From contig CAMQVH010000002.1 of assembly GCA_947038155.1 (NCBI GenBank), positions 1 to 64,000 on the forward strand: a stretch of 64,000 nucleotides of DNA, given 5' to 3'. The notes beneath the pieces were generated by a model. That model was given only the letters and a program-made list of their open reading frames with translations. It ran no database searches and was not told the origin of the DNA. Positions within the stretch are counted from its first letter, which is position 1. Each line of letters begins with the position of its first letter. The translations under genes were made by a program, and so were the position numbers. Shown in pieces: positions 1-8,985 of the stretch. This DNA comes from an uncultured Bacteroides sp. (GTDB taxonomy: Bacteria; Bacteroidota; Bacteroidia; Bacteroidales; Bacteroidaceae).

Positions 1-394
1 CAGCGCAGCCGCTCAGCATCTCATCATGGTACATTTTAATCTGAGCCCCCTATATACTGATGATCCGACAGACCCGCGCAATATCAACGCCAAATATCCG
101 CGTCTGTCTACCTCCTTCAGCGACCTCGACCGGAACTATCCGTACAATGAATCTACCATCTGGGTAGTCAATGGAGATTTCCTGTCATTGCGTAATGTGG
201 AAGTCGGCTACTCGCTTCCTGCACGATTGATTTCTAAAGTCAATATGACGAAATGCCGTCTTTACTTCAGCGGATACAACCTGTGCAACTGGAGCCATCT
301 GCCTAAAGGCTTTGATCCGGAAAACCCGACCAACTATATCTGGGCATATCCCAAGACACGTTCATTTACGTTCGGTGTGAATATCGGATTCTAA
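1..394 (+). CDS. SusC-like TonB-dependent receptor, C-terminal fragment
   Basis: The reading frame is open from the left edge (frame starting at base 2) to the TAA at 392-394, so only the last ~130 residues are in the window. The sequence has alternating aromatic/polar beta-strand character (GDFLSLRNVEVGYSLP, then RLYFSGYNLCNW) and ends ...FTFGVNIGF with a terminal Phe, which is typical of SusC/RagA outer-membrane barrels. It lies 25 bases before a SusD gene, the standard susC-susD order. With the downstream GH43 it would be the arabinan importer (BT0362-like from memory). Plug and TonB box lie outside the window. Confidence 0.93.
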   Translation, partial: SAAAQHLIMVHFNLSPLYTDDPTDPRNINAKYPRLSTSFSDLDRNYPYNESTIWVVNGDFLSLRNVEVGYSLPARLISKVNMTKCRLYFSGYNLCNWSHLPKGFDPENPTNYIWAYPKTRSFTFGVNIGF

Positions 395-419
395 TCATTC
401 AATAAAACAGCAAAGAATT

Positions 420-2225
420 ATGAAAACAATATCAACTTATATAGCTACTCTGGTCCTCGCACTCGCAGGCAGTTCGTGCAGCGACTACCTCGACAAAGAG
501 TACGACGCCTCCTTGTCTGAAAAGAAAGTGTTCAATAACCAGAACCTGACACGTGAGTTCCTCGCCAACATCTACACGAATCTGCCGGACGGGCTGGCGC
601 CATTGTCGGACGACCAGTTCACAGGTGCTTCACGCGACTGTATGACGGATAATGCAGTGACCTGCTGGGGACTTCATTATTATACAAAGATCGGCAGCGA
701 CGGATACACCGCCGGCGACCATCCCCTGCTGGGTTTCTGGAACACCGACTTATACGGGATTCGGAAATGTAATATGTTTCTGAAGAACGCCAAGGCATCC
801 GTAGTAGGAAATACGGAGAAAGACGGTGACGACAACCGCCTTTACGACCGTTACTGCGCAGAAGCCAGACTGCTTCGCGCTATCTTCCATTTCGACTTAA
901 TCTGCTGGTTCGGCGCTGCCCCTGTCATTGCGGAAGATGAATCCGGCGAACCGATTATCTTCGACTTGTCCGATCCTTCGGCAATGAACATGTCCCGTAC
1001 TCCCGCTGCCGAAGCACTTGAATGGGTAGCCGACCAATGCGATCAGATTAAAAACCAGCTCCCTTTCCGCTACAGCGATGAAGCATCCAACTGGGGACGT
1101 GTCAACGGAGCCGCCGCTTATGCTTTAAAGGCAAGAGCCCTGCTCTACCGTGCTTCCAAGCTGAACAATCCGGACGGCAACACCGCATACTGGGCGAATG
1201 CGGCACAGGCAGCAGCCGACTTCATCACTCAGAATAACAAGCAAGGTTCCCCTTACCGACTGTACAATACGGGAAATCCGGAGAATGACTATTACGAATG
1301 TTTCACGACCAATCCGGTATACAACAATGAAACTATCCTTGCACGCTCCGTATGGAATACCAATCAGGTAGAAAAAGTATTCCTGCCGGTAGGCTTTACC
1401 GGTTCCTTCTCCGGAAACGGACGTACCAACCCGACACAGAATCTGGTGGACGCATACGAAATGAGCAACGGCAAACGGATCGATGAGAACGGCAGTACCT
1501 ACGATGCCGCCAATCCGTATAAAGACCGTGACCCGCGTCTGGCACAAACCATCTTCTATCAGGGAATGATGTGGGGACGTGCCGACAAAGAAGAAAGACG
1601 TGCCATCGATGTACGCTACAACTCGGATGCGGACAAAGGAGTGGATTACACCTCAGCCATGGGAGGCACCTACACCGGATACTATCTGAAAAAGTTCGTG
1701 AATAACATTTCCTGCAAAGAACCGGCCACCTATCCTCACGCATGGATGATTTTCCGTTATGGCGAAATTCTGCTGAATGCCGCCGAAGCCTATAATGAAG
1801 CGGAAGGTCCTGCCAAGGCATACAGTTACATCAATGAGGTACGCGCCCGTGCCGGTATGCCGGCCTACGCAGATATGTCGCAAAGTGAACTCCGCGAACG
1901 TATCCGCAACGAAAGACGCATCGAACTGGCTTTCGAAGATCATCGTTTCTTCGATGTACGCCGCTGGAAACTATATGACAATGTAACCTCTACGGGAGAA
2001 ACCGGAAAGCCCCGTTACAACCAGTTGCTGAATCTTTATGGAGTGAAAGTCACCGGCAGCGCAGATACTCCCTCCTATACCTTCGGACTGGCAGAAACGG
2101 TCAATTCACGCACGTTTGTCAATCCCAAGAGTTACTACTTCCCGATACCTGCCAACGAAGTGAAACGGGCACCCAATCTGGGACAGAATCCGGGATGGGA
2201 CACCGGAAGCGCTTCTAACGAATAA
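420..2225 (+). CDS. SusD/RagB-like surface glycan-binding lipoprotein
   Basis: This 601-residue protein has a signal peptide with lipobox (AGSSC, Cys20) followed by SDYLDKEYD, the usual start of a SusD lipoprotein. The body has the SusD helical pattern: RYCAEARLLRAIFHFDLICWFG near residue 145 and RYGEILLNAAEAYNEA...INEVRARAGMP...RIRNERRIELAFEDHRFFDVRRW near 450-520. Those C-terminal motifs are SusD/RagB hallmarks. It would sit on the cell surface as the lid of the preceding SusC and bind arabinan oligosaccharides. The spacing to the SusC stop is 25 bases and to the GH43 gene 35 bases, so the three are probably one transcript. Substrate is inferred from the locus. Confidence 0.95.
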   Translation: MKTISTYIATLVLALAGSSCSDYLDKEYDASLSEKKVFNNQNLTREFLANIYTNLPDGLAPLSDDQFTGASRDCMTDNAVTCWGLHYYTKIGSDGYTAGDHPLLGFWNTDLYGIRKCNMFLKNAKASVVGNTEKDGDDNRLYDRYCAEARLLRAIFHFDLICWFGAAPVIAEDESGEPIIFDLSDPSAMNMSRTPAAEALEWVADQCDQIKNQLPFRYSDEASNWGRVNGAAAYALKARALLYRASKLNNPDGNTAYWANAAQAAADFITQNNKQGSPYRLYNTGNPENDYYECFTTNPVYNNETILARSVWNTNQVEKVFLPVGFTGSFSGNGRTNPTQNLVDAYEMSNGKRIDENGSTYDAANPYKDRDPRLAQTIFYQGMMWGRADKEERRAIDVRYNSDADKGVDYTSAMGGTYTGYYLKKFVNNISCKEPATYPHAWMIFRYGEILLNAAEAYNEAEGPAKAYSYINEVRARAGMPAYADMSQSELRERIRNERRIELAFEDHRFFDVRRWKLYDNVTSTGETGKPRYNQLLNLYGVKVTGSADTPSYTFGLAETVNSRTFVNPKSYYFPIPANEVKRAPNLGQNPGWDTGSASNE

Positions 2226-2260
2226 ACATCAAAACGATCTAAAAAAAGAAAGACTGAGAT

Positions 2261-4186
2261 ATGAAATACTTAAAGACCATCTATCTTCTACTCTGTTGCA
2301 CGCTCGCTCTGGCAGCGTGCAGCGACGACGATGAAAACTCCGCATCAGGAGCTTTAAGCATCACAACGCCGGCATATACGAATGTGGGGTATAACAAAGC
2401 AACCTTATCCGCCAATATCAGCGGAACGGAAGGAGTGAATATCGTCAAACGGGGATTCTGCTACGCCACGGCATCCCATCCGGACATTTATGACACGACC
2501 TCCGAAGTCAGAGGATCGGAAATCAGTACGACCCTGACCGGCCTGACTCCACAAACGACGTATTACGTAAGAGCCTTTGTCACCCTTTACAACGAAGAGC
2601 CCAGATACTCGGAGGAAACTTCTTTCACAACTCCAGCCGAGACACTGAGCGATGAACTGGCAGCGTACGAAGCACCCACGTATGTAGACGACTACACAAG
2701 TTTCTCAGCCTGGAGCAACCGTTATGACTGGAACCTTGCCAACGTACACGACCCTACGGTAATGAAAGCCGATGACGGATATTACTATATGTATCAGACA
2801 GACGCTTCTTACGGCAACGCGCACAGCGGAAACGGACACTTCCACGCACGGCGTTCCAAAGACCTCGTAAACTGGGAGTATCTGGGAGCAACCATGAGTG
2901 AAACGCCCCCGACATGGATCAAAGAAAAGCTGAATGCCTACCGTCAGGAGATGGGACTGGAACCGATTGACAATCCGTCTTACGGATACTGGGCACCTGT
3001 TGCACGAAAAGTATCGAACGGAAAATACCGTATGTATTATTCCATCGTAATCACGAACTACATCCAAACCGGAAAACCGGAAATTGAGAACAACGGCAAC
3101 TTTGACGGTTCATGGACCGAACGCGCGTTTATCGGACTGATGGAAACTTCCGATCCGGCAAGTAATATATGGGAAGACAAAGGATTCGTTGTCTGCTCTG
3201 CCAGCGATAAGGGAAAGACGGATTATGGGCGCAGCAGCATCAATGACTGGGAAGGGTATTTTAAAATCAATGCGATCGACCCTACTTATATAATAACGGA
3301 AAATGGCGAACACTGGCTGATCTATGGTTCATGGCACAGCGGTATCGCTGCCCTACAGGTAAATCCGGAAGACGGCAAACCGCTGAATGCTTTGGGAAAT
3401 CCCTGGGACATCACAGGGGAAGACAATTCGGGTTATGGAAAGATAATCGCCACACGTGGCACCAGCCGCTGGCAGGCATCCGAAGGTCCCGAAGTGATCT
3501 ATCGTGACGGTTATTACTATCTGTTCCTGGCTTACGGTTCACTGTCGGTAGAATATAATACACGTGTCTGCCGTTCCAGAAACATCGACGGCCCTTATGT
3601 AGACATACACGGAAATTCCGCTATGGGAAGCGCGCAACTATATCCGATACTGACTGCTCCTTACCGGTTCGACAACAGCTACGGCTGGGTAGGAATTTCC
3701 CATTGCGGCATCTTCGATGACGGAGCCGGCAACTGGTTCTATACTTCACAAGGACGTTTCCCTGTGAACGTAGGCGGCAATGAATACTCCAACGCCATCA
3801 TGATGGGACATGTACGCAGCATCCGCTGGGATGCCAACGGCTGGCCTCTCGTTATGCCCGAACGTTACGGAGCCGTTCCGCAAGCGCCTATCACGGAAAA
3901 TGAAATAGCCGGAGACTGGGAACATCTGGCATTGACCACCAGTACGGGCACCCAACGAACGTCCGAAACGATGACTTATGATCTCGGTACGCATAAGATA
4001 ACTTCCGGCAGCTGGAAAAATGCTACATGGACATTTGATGCAGCGACTCAAACCATCACGACAAGCGCCGGAGTAGTACTCTATCTGCAACGTGAAGTCG
4101 ACTGGGAAGCCAGTCCGCGGACACATACGATTGTGTATGCGGCCCAGGGTAATCAAAAGACATATTGGGGGAAGAAACTCCAATAA
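2261..4186 (+). CDS. GH43 endo-arabinanase, surface lipoprotein
   Basis: This 641-residue protein starts with a lipobox (LALAAC, Cys20) and an acidic SDDDE stretch typical of surface-exported Bacteroides lipoproteins. Residues ~30-125 look like a fibronectin-III-like domain. The GH43 five-bladed propeller covers ~155-540. Visible catalytic residues are base Asp164 (HDPTV), pKa-modulating Asp340 (AIDPTY), acid Glu408 (SEGPEV), and the conserved His481. A C-terminal beta domain follows. GH43 proteins of this type hydrolyse alpha-1,5-arabinan. In the homologous B. thetaiotaomicron locus the equivalent (BT0360) is described as an endo-arabinanase. It is the last gene of the susCD-type cluster, and a 515-bp gene-free stretch follows. 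Confidence 0.9.
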   Translation: MKYLKTIYLLLCCTLALAACSDDDENSASGALSITTPAYTNVGYNKATLSANISGTEGVNIVKRGFCYATASHPDIYDTTSEVRGSEISTTLTGLTPQTTYYVRAFVTLYNEEPRYSEETSFTTPAETLSDELAAYEAPTYVDDYTSFSAWSNRYDWNLANVHDPTVMKADDGYYYMYQTDASYGNAHSGNGHFHARRSKDLVNWEYLGATMSETPPTWIKEKLNAYRQEMGLEPIDNPSYGYWAPVARKVSNGKYRMYYSIVITNYIQTGKPEIENNGNFDGSWTERAFIGLMETSDPASNIWEDKGFVVCSASDKGKTDYGRSSINDWEGYFKINAIDPTYIITENGEHWLIYGSWHSGIAALQVNPEDGKPLNALGNPWDITGEDNSGYGKIIATRGTSRWQASEGPEVIYRDGYYYLFLAYGSLSVEYNTRVCRSRNIDGPYVDIHGNSAMGSAQLYPILTAPYRFDNSYGWVGISHCGIFDDGAGNWFYTSQGRFPVNVGGNEYSNAIMMGHVRSIRWDANGWPLVMPERYGAVPQAPITENEIAGDWEHLALTTSTGTQRTSETMTYDLGTHKITSGSWKNATWTFDAATQTITTSAGVVLYLQREVDWEASPRTHTIVYAAQGNQKTYWGKKLQ

Positions 4187-4287
4187 CCCTCTATAGAAAA
4201 ATAAATATGTGTTTTGCTGTCACCGTCACAAAGCAGAGCATAACTCACTTATAATGAAGAAGTAAAGCAGTGACAGCAACTAGTGAC

Positions 4288-4322
4288 AGCACTGTGATGG
4301 CAATTTTTGCTGTCACAGTGCT
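4288..4322. repeat. Imperfect inverted repeat built on GTGACAGCA
   Basis: AGCACTGTGATGGCAA pairs with the reverse complement of TTGCTGTCACAGTGCT (14 of 16 positions), with almost no loop between the arms. The same GTGACAGCA/TGCTGTCAC word recurs several times between about 4215 and 4325. It could fold as a transcript hairpin downstream of the GH43 gene. There is no T-run, so a classic terminator is not supported. Confidence 0.6.
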
Positions 4323-4382
4323 GCTATATCTACCGGACTTTGCCGACAGGTCATGCGTAGGTCCATTCGTTTCCATATGCCG

Positions 4383-4500
4383 GAACCAACGGTTCCAAGC
4401 GGATGAAACTCTAGTTTCAAGCAGAGGAAACTTTAGTTTCAAACTGAAGAAACTTTAGTTTCAAGCTGGTGAAACTCTTGTTTCAAGCCCCAGAAACTAT
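4383..4500. repeat. Tandem array of palindromes at exact 22-bp period
   Basis: Units begin at 4405, 4427, 4449, 4471 and 4493 (the last partial). Each carries GAAACT-NN-AGTTTC or a one-base variant, followed by an 8-base linker such as AAGCAGAG. A degenerate sixth unit (GAACCAACGGTTCC) begins at 4383, also 22 bases earlier. The phase is exact although the linkers differ. It lies between the GH43 gene and the aldose epimerase gene. Confidence 0.85.
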
Positions 4501-4599
4501 CCAGCTCTATATAGAAAGAGAAAATGCAATATAACGATCCCGCTCCGAAGACAGGAACATGCGATAGTTTTATACGTAACAGTAAAGTTCTTATCCTTT

Positions 4600-4615
4600 T
4601 ATGTTGCACAACATA
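4600..4615. promoter_or_regulatory. 16-bp palindrome, candidate operator
   Basis: TATGTTG-CA-CAACATA is a perfect dyad with 7-base half-sites. It lies ~85 bases before the epimerase start codon in the likely promoter region of the operon that encodes the AraR-type regulator. It is a plausible operator for that regulator. I cannot confirm this, because I did not find a second copy and do not reliably remember the published AraR motif. Confidence 0.35.
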
Positions 4616-4701
4616 TAAGAGTGTATTTGACACACCAAACAAAAGTGTTACTTTTACACCCAAAATAAGATAAGCATCTCATTTACATTAAAAATAAAAC
4701 C

Positions 4702-5841
4702 ATGAAAAAACATTTTCTACTTGCAGGAATTGCCGCGCTGATGCTCTTTGCGTGCAATAACAAGCCGGCTTCCGAGCTGACTTTATCCGGTCTTGACCCG
4801 GCAAAATTTCAAACAGAAGTGAACAATGCCCAAACAGCTCTTTATACCTTAAAGAATAAGGCGGGTATGGAAGTATGCATCACTAACTTCGGCGGACGCA
4901 TCGTGTCCATCATGGTGCCCGACAAGAACGGCAAGATGCAGGATGTAGTTTTAGGTTTTGACAGCATTGCTGATTATATTAATGTACCCAGTGATTTCGG
5001 TGCTTCTATCGGCCGTTACGCCAACCGCATCAACCAAGGGCGTTTTGTTCTGGACGGAGATACTATCCAACTGCCGCAAAACAACTTCGGCCACTGCCTG
5101 CACGGAGGCCCGAAAGGATGGCAATACCAAGTATACGAAGCCAACCTTATCGATCCGACAACACTGGAATTGACTCTTATCTCTCCGGACGGTGACGCGA
5201 ATTTCCCCGGAAATGTGACTGCTAAAGTAACCTATCAACTGACAGATGACAACGCCATCGACATCAAGTACAGCGCTACTACCGACAAAAAGACAATCAT
5301 CAACATGACCAACCACTCTTACTTCAACCTGGCTGGTGATCCGTCAAAAACATCGACAGACAACATCATGTATGTAAATGCAGATTACTATACTCCGGTA
5401 GACAGCACCTTCATGACAACCGGTGAAATCGCTCCGGTCAAAGATACTCCGATGGACTTCACTACTCCGAAAGCGGTAGGCAAAGATATCAAGGATTACG
5501 ACTTCGTCCAACTCAAGAACGGCAACGGATATGACCACAACTGGGTGCTCAACACCAAAGGTGACATCTCTCAGGTAGCTGCCAGACTGACATCTCCCGA
5601 AACCGGAATCACACTGGAAGTATATACCAACGAACCGGGTATTCAGGTATACACAGGTAACTTCCTCGACGGAACCGTAAGCGGAAAGAAAGGCATCGTT
5701 TACAACCAACGTGCTTCTGTCTGCCTCGAAACACAACACTACCCCGACAGCCCCAACAAAGCCGACTGGCCGTCCGTTGTGCTGGAACCGGGACAAACGT
5801 ACAACAGCGAATGTATCTTTAAATTCTCGACAGAGAAATAA
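4702..5841 (+). CDS. Aldose 1-epimerase (mutarotase), lipoprotein
   Basis: This 379-residue protein has a signal peptide and lipobox (LMLFAC, Cys18), so it is anchored in an envelope membrane rather than cytosolic. GalM-family motifs are present: GRYANRINQGRF, HCLHGGPKGWQ with the first catalytic His, NHSYFNLAG with the second, GYDHNWVL, and VCLETQHYPDSPN with the catalytic Glu. It interconverts alpha and beta anomers of free aldoses, here probably L-arabinose released in the periplasm, before import by the adjacent symporter. It is the first gene of the epimerase-symporter-regulator-araD-araA run, and the symporter follows after 25 bases. Confidence 0.93.
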   Translation: MKKHFLLAGIAALMLFACNNKPASELTLSGLDPAKFQTEVNNAQTALYTLKNKAGMEVCITNFGGRIVSIMVPDKNGKMQDVVLGFDSIADYINVPSDFGASIGRYANRINQGRFVLDGDTIQLPQNNFGHCLHGGPKGWQYQVYEANLIDPTTLELTLISPDGDANFPGNVTAKVTYQLTDDNAIDIKYSATTDKKTIINMTNHSYFNLAGDPSKTSTDNIMYVNADYYTPVDSTFMTTGEIAPVKDTPMDFTTPKAVGKDIKDYDFVQLKNGNGYDHNWVLNTKGDISQVAARLTSPETGITLEVYTNEPGIQVYTGNFLDGTVSGKKGIVYNQRASVCLETQHYPDSPNKADWPSVVLEPGQTYNSECIFKFSTEK

Positions 5842-5866
5842 TATTAACTCATAAATCAAATTTATT

Positions 5867-7561
5867 GTGGAAGCATTAGATTGGCTAGTAATTGGAGTCT
5901 TCTTTTTGGCTCTGATAGGTATTATTGTTTGGGTAGTCAGACAAAAACAAAATGACTCGGCAGATTATTTCTTAGGCGGACGTGACGCAACATGGCTTGC
6001 GATCGGTGCCTCTATCTTCGCATCAAACATCGGTTCGGAACACTTGATCGGACTGGCGGGAGCAGGAGCTTCAAGCGGTATGGCGATGGCTCACTGGGAA
6101 ATTCAGGGATGGATGATCCTGATTCTGGGATGGGTATTCGTACCTTTCTATTCACGAAGCATGGTATACACGATGCCGGAATTTCTGGAACGTCGTTACA
6201 ATCCTCAGTCACGTACCATCTTATCGGTCATCTCACTGGTAAGTTACGTATTGACCAAGGTAGCAGTGACAGTATATGCCGGCGGACTGGTATTCCAGCA
6301 AGTATTCGGCATCAAGGAACTCTGGGGAATCGACTTTTTCTGGATTGCCGCTATCGGACTGGTAGTTCTCACTGCCCTATATACAATCTTCGGTGGTATG
6401 AAATCGGTACTTTATACTTCTGTACTTCAGACTCCGATTCTTCTGTTAGGCTCGTTGATTATCCTTGTGCTCGGTTTCAAAGAACTGGGAGGCTGGGACG
6501 AAATGATGAGAGTGTGCGGTGCTGTGACGGTCAATGATTACGGTGATACCATGACCAACCTGATCCGCAGCAACGATGACGCGAACTTCCCTTGGCTGGG
6601 TGCACTTATCGGTTCTGCCATTATCGGCTTCTGGTATTGGTGTACTGACCAGTTCATCGTACAACGTGTACTTTCCGGAAAGAATGAAAAAGAGGCTCGT
6701 CGCGGTACTATCTTCGGCGCTTACCTGAAGCTGTTGCCTGTATTCCTGTTCCTGATTCCGGGTATGATTGCTTTCGCATTACATCAGAAATATATCGGTG
6801 CCGGTGGCGAAGGTTTCCTTCCGATGCTTGCCAATGGTACTGCCAACGCTGACGCCGCCTTCCCTACTCTGGTAGCTAAATTACTTCCTGCCGGTGTGAA
6901 AGGTCTGGTAGTGTGCGGTATCCTCGCTGCCTTGATGAGCTCTCTGGCTTCACTGTTCAACTCATCTGCCATGTTGTTTACAATCGACTTCTATAAACGC
7001 TTCCGTCCGGAAACTCCGGAAAAGAAACTGGTAGGTATTGGTCAGATAGCAACTGTAGTGATCGTAATCCTCGGTATCCTCTGGATTCCTATCATGCGCA
7101 GCGTAGGTGATGTACTTTATACTTATTTGCAGGACGTTCAGTCTGTATTGGCTCCGGGTATTGCCGCTGCCTTCCTGCTGGGTATCTGCTGGAAACGCAC
7201 TTCCGCACAAGGTGGTATGTGGGGATTGATCGCCGGTATGGTCATCGGTCTGACTCGTCTGGGTGCCAAAGTATATTACAGCAACGCAGGTGAAGTGGCG
7301 GATTCTACCTTCAAATATTTGTTCTACGATATGAACTGGCTCTTCTTCTGCGGATGGATGTTCCTGTTCTGTATCATCGTAGTCATCGTAGTCAGCCTTG
7401 CCACGGAAGCTCCGACAGCTGAAAAGATTCAGGGACTGGTATTCGGTACGGCAACGAAAGAACAAAAAGCGGCTACCCGCGCAAGTTGGGATCACTGGGA
7501 TATCATTCATACAGTAATCATCCTTGCTATCACAGGTGCCTTCTACTGGTATTTCTGGTAA
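5867..7561 (+). CDS. SSS-family Na+/sugar symporter
   Basis: This 564-residue polytopic inner-membrane protein of the sodium:solute symporter family (SGLT/VSP type) has about 13-14 hydrophobic segments. Typical features are the first helix followed by the ADYFLGGR loop, ASIFASNIGSEHLIGLAG, a YTIFGGMKSVLYTSVLQ segment and FWYWCTDQFIVQRVL. The start appears to be GTG at 5867 (frame GTG GAA GCA), because no ATG lies at the N-terminus and GTG precedes the first membrane helix. It probably imports L-arabinose; the substrate is inferred from its place between the epimerase and the araR/araD/araA genes. Confidence 0.92.
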   Translation: MEALDWLVIGVFFLALIGIIVWVVRQKQNDSADYFLGGRDATWLAIGASIFASNIGSEHLIGLAGAGASSGMAMAHWEIQGWMILILGWVFVPFYSRSMVYTMPEFLERRYNPQSRTILSVISLVSYVLTKVAVTVYAGGLVFQQVFGIKELWGIDFFWIAAIGLVVLTALYTIFGGMKSVLYTSVLQTPILLLGSLIILVLGFKELGGWDEMMRVCGAVTVNDYGDTMTNLIRSNDDANFPWLGALIGSAIIGFWYWCTDQFIVQRVLSGKNEKEARRGTIFGAYLKLLPVFLFLIPGMIAFALHQKYIGAGGEGFLPMLANGTANADAAFPTLVAKLLPAGVKGLVVCGILAALMSSLASLFNSSAMLFTIDFYKRFRPETPEKKLVGIGQIATVVIVILGILWIPIMRSVGDVLYTYLQDVQSVLAPGIAAAFLLGICWKRTSAQGGMWGLIAGMVIGLTRLGAKVYYSNAGEVADSTFKYLFYDMNWLFFCGWMFLFCIIVVIVVSLATEAPTAEKIQGLVFGTATKEQKAATRASWDHWDIIHTVIILAITGAFYWYFW

Positions 7562-7582
7562 TTAAATAAATTCATTCAAACG

Positions 7583-8260
7583 ATGAAAAACTATTATAGC
7601 TCGAATCCTACCTTCTATCTCGGTATCGACTGCATCATCTTCGGTTTTAATGAAGGCGAAATAAGCCTGCTGCTGCTGAAGAGAAACTTCGAACCGGCAA
7701 TGGGCGAATGGTCACTGATGGGAGGATTCGTGCAAAAAGACGAAAGCGTGGACGACGCTGCCAAACGTGTATTGGCTGAACTTACAGGTTTGGAAAACGT
7801 ATACATGGAACAGGTGGGAGCCTTCGGCGCCATCGACCGCGATCCGGGCGAAAGGGTAGTTTCGATTGCCTACTATGCGCTGATCAACATCAATGAGTAC
7901 GACCGTGAACTGGTTCAGAAGCACAATGCCTACTGGGTAAACATCAACGAACTCCCCGCACTAATTTTCGACCATCCGGAGATGGTCGATAAAGCACGGG
8001 AGATGATGAAACAGAAAGCATCTGTCGAGCCTATCGGATTCAATCTGTTGCCGAAACTGTTCACACTGTCCCAACTGCAAAGTCTCTACGAAGCTATTTA
8101 CGGCGAACCGATGGACAAACGGAATTTCCGCAAGCGTGTCGCAGAAATGGACTTTATCGAAAAGACGGATAAAATAGATAAACTGGGTTCCAAACGGGGT
8201 GCAGCCTTGTATAAATTCAACGGCAAAGCCTACCGAAAGGACCCGAAATTTAAATTATAA
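7583..8260 (+). CDS. araR: NUDIX-type transcriptional regulator of arabinose genes (AraR)
   Basis: This 225-residue protein has an N-terminal NUDIX-hydrolase fold (~1-150) and a C-terminal winged-helix domain (~150-225, [21 protein letters not shown]). The Nudix box is degenerate: where a hydrolase has REUXEE, this protein has KRVLAE, so catalysis is probably lost. This is the NrtR-like architecture. In B. thetaiotaomicron the equivalent protein (BT0354) is published as AraR, an L-arabinose-responsive repressor. It is embedded in the operon it should control: 21 bases after the symporter and 5 bases before araD. Confidence 0.92.
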   Translation: MKNYYSSNPTFYLGIDCIIFGFNEGEISLLLLKRNFEPAMGEWSLMGGFVQKDESVDDAAKRVLAELTGLENVYMEQVGAFGAIDRDPGERVVSIAYYALININEYDRELVQKHNAYWVNINELPALIFDHPEMVDKAREMMKQKASVEPIGFNLLPKLFTLSQLQSLYEAIYGEPMDKRNFRKRVAEMDFIEKTDKIDKLGSKRGAALYKFNGKAYRKDPKFKL

Positions 8261-8265
8261 TCAAT

Positions 8266-8949
8266 ATGCTGGAAGAACTGAAAGAAAAAGTATTTCATGC
8301 CAATCTCGAATTGGTAAAGCATGGATTAGTCATCTTTACGTGGGGAAATGTTTCTGCCATCGACCGTGAAACGGGACTGGTAGTCATCAAACCCAGTGGA
8401 GTCAGTTACGATGATATGAAAGCGGAAGATATGGTAGTAGTGGACCTGGATGGCAAAGTCGTCGAAGGACGGCTGAAGCCATCCTCAGATACTCCTACTC
8501 ACGTGGTACTCTACAAAGCATTCCCCGAAATCGGCGGAGTGGTGCATACCCACTCTACTTATGCTACCGCATGGGCGCAGGCCGGTTGTGATATCCCTAA
8601 TATCGGGACTACTCACGCTGACTATTTCCATGATGCAATCCCCTGCACAGCGGATATGACGGAAGCGGAAGTAAAAGGTGCCTATGAACTGGAAACCGGA
8701 AACGTGATCGTAAAACGTTTCGAAGGACTGAACCCTGTACATACACCGGGAGTATTGGTCAAGAATCATGGGCCTTTCTCTTGGGGAAAAGACGCACACG
8801 ATGCCGTACACAATGCAGTAGTGATGGAACAAGTTGCCAAAATGGCAAGCATTGCTTATGCCGTGAATCCCAATTTAACAATGAACCCGCTGCTGGTAGA
8901 GAAACACTTCAGCCGCAAGCATGGTCCGAACGCTTACTACGGACAATAA
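8266..8949 (+). CDS. araD: L-ribulose-5-phosphate 4-epimerase
   Basis: This 227-residue class II aldolase/epimerase family protein is of normal AraD length. The zinc-binding HTHS motif ([18 protein letters not shown]) is present, as are [23 protein letters not shown] (substrate phosphate site), TTHADYFH and [11 protein letters not shown] with a third zinc His. It converts L-ribulose-5-P to D-xylulose-5-P in the cytoplasm and closes the arabinose pathway. It starts 5 bases after the araR stop and is followed by araA after 36 bases. Confidence 0.96.
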   Translation: MLEELKEKVFHANLELVKHGLVIFTWGNVSAIDRETGLVVIKPSGVSYDDMKAEDMVVVDLDGKVVEGRLKPSSDTPTHVVLYKAFPEIGGVVHTHSTYATAWAQAGCDIPNIGTTHADYFHDAIPCTADMTEAEVKGAYELETGNVIVKRFEGLNPVHTPGVLVKNHGPFSWGKDAHDAVHNAVVMEQVAKMASIAYAVNPNLTMNPLLVEKHFSRKHGPNAYYGQ

Positions 8950-8985
8950 AACGAGTAAAGATTATCAATTAAAAATTAAAACATT

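Larger units (their letters stand above)
4187..4701. other. Gene-free region with repeats and putative control sites
   Basis: This 515-bp stretch has no convincing gene; the open frames in it are short and conflict with the repeats. It holds a dyad near 4288-4322, a tandem palindrome array (4383-4500), a 16-bp palindrome at 4600-4615, and presumably the promoter of the aldose epimerase operon. The best -7-like boxes just before the gene (TGTATTTG and TACTTTTA around 4620-4660) each miss the TAnnTTTG consensus by one base. Confidence 0.7.

Noticed and set aside
1125..1547. Antisense gene opposite the SusD gene
   Set aside because: It is an open frame produced by the codon composition of susD, with no promoter, motif or conserved character. 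The same holds for other antisense frames under araA, tkt, the GH43 gene and the SusC gene.
4383..4500. CRISPR array
   Set aside because: The 22-bp units have short, partly similar 8-base linkers rather than ~30-base unique spacers, the repeats are palindromic throughout, and no cas genes are in the window.
4187..4701. Small proteins encoded in the gap before the aldose epimerase
   Set aside because: The open frames at about 4245-4663 on both strands run through the repeat array, have no ribosome-binding site and look like by-products of the repeated sequence.
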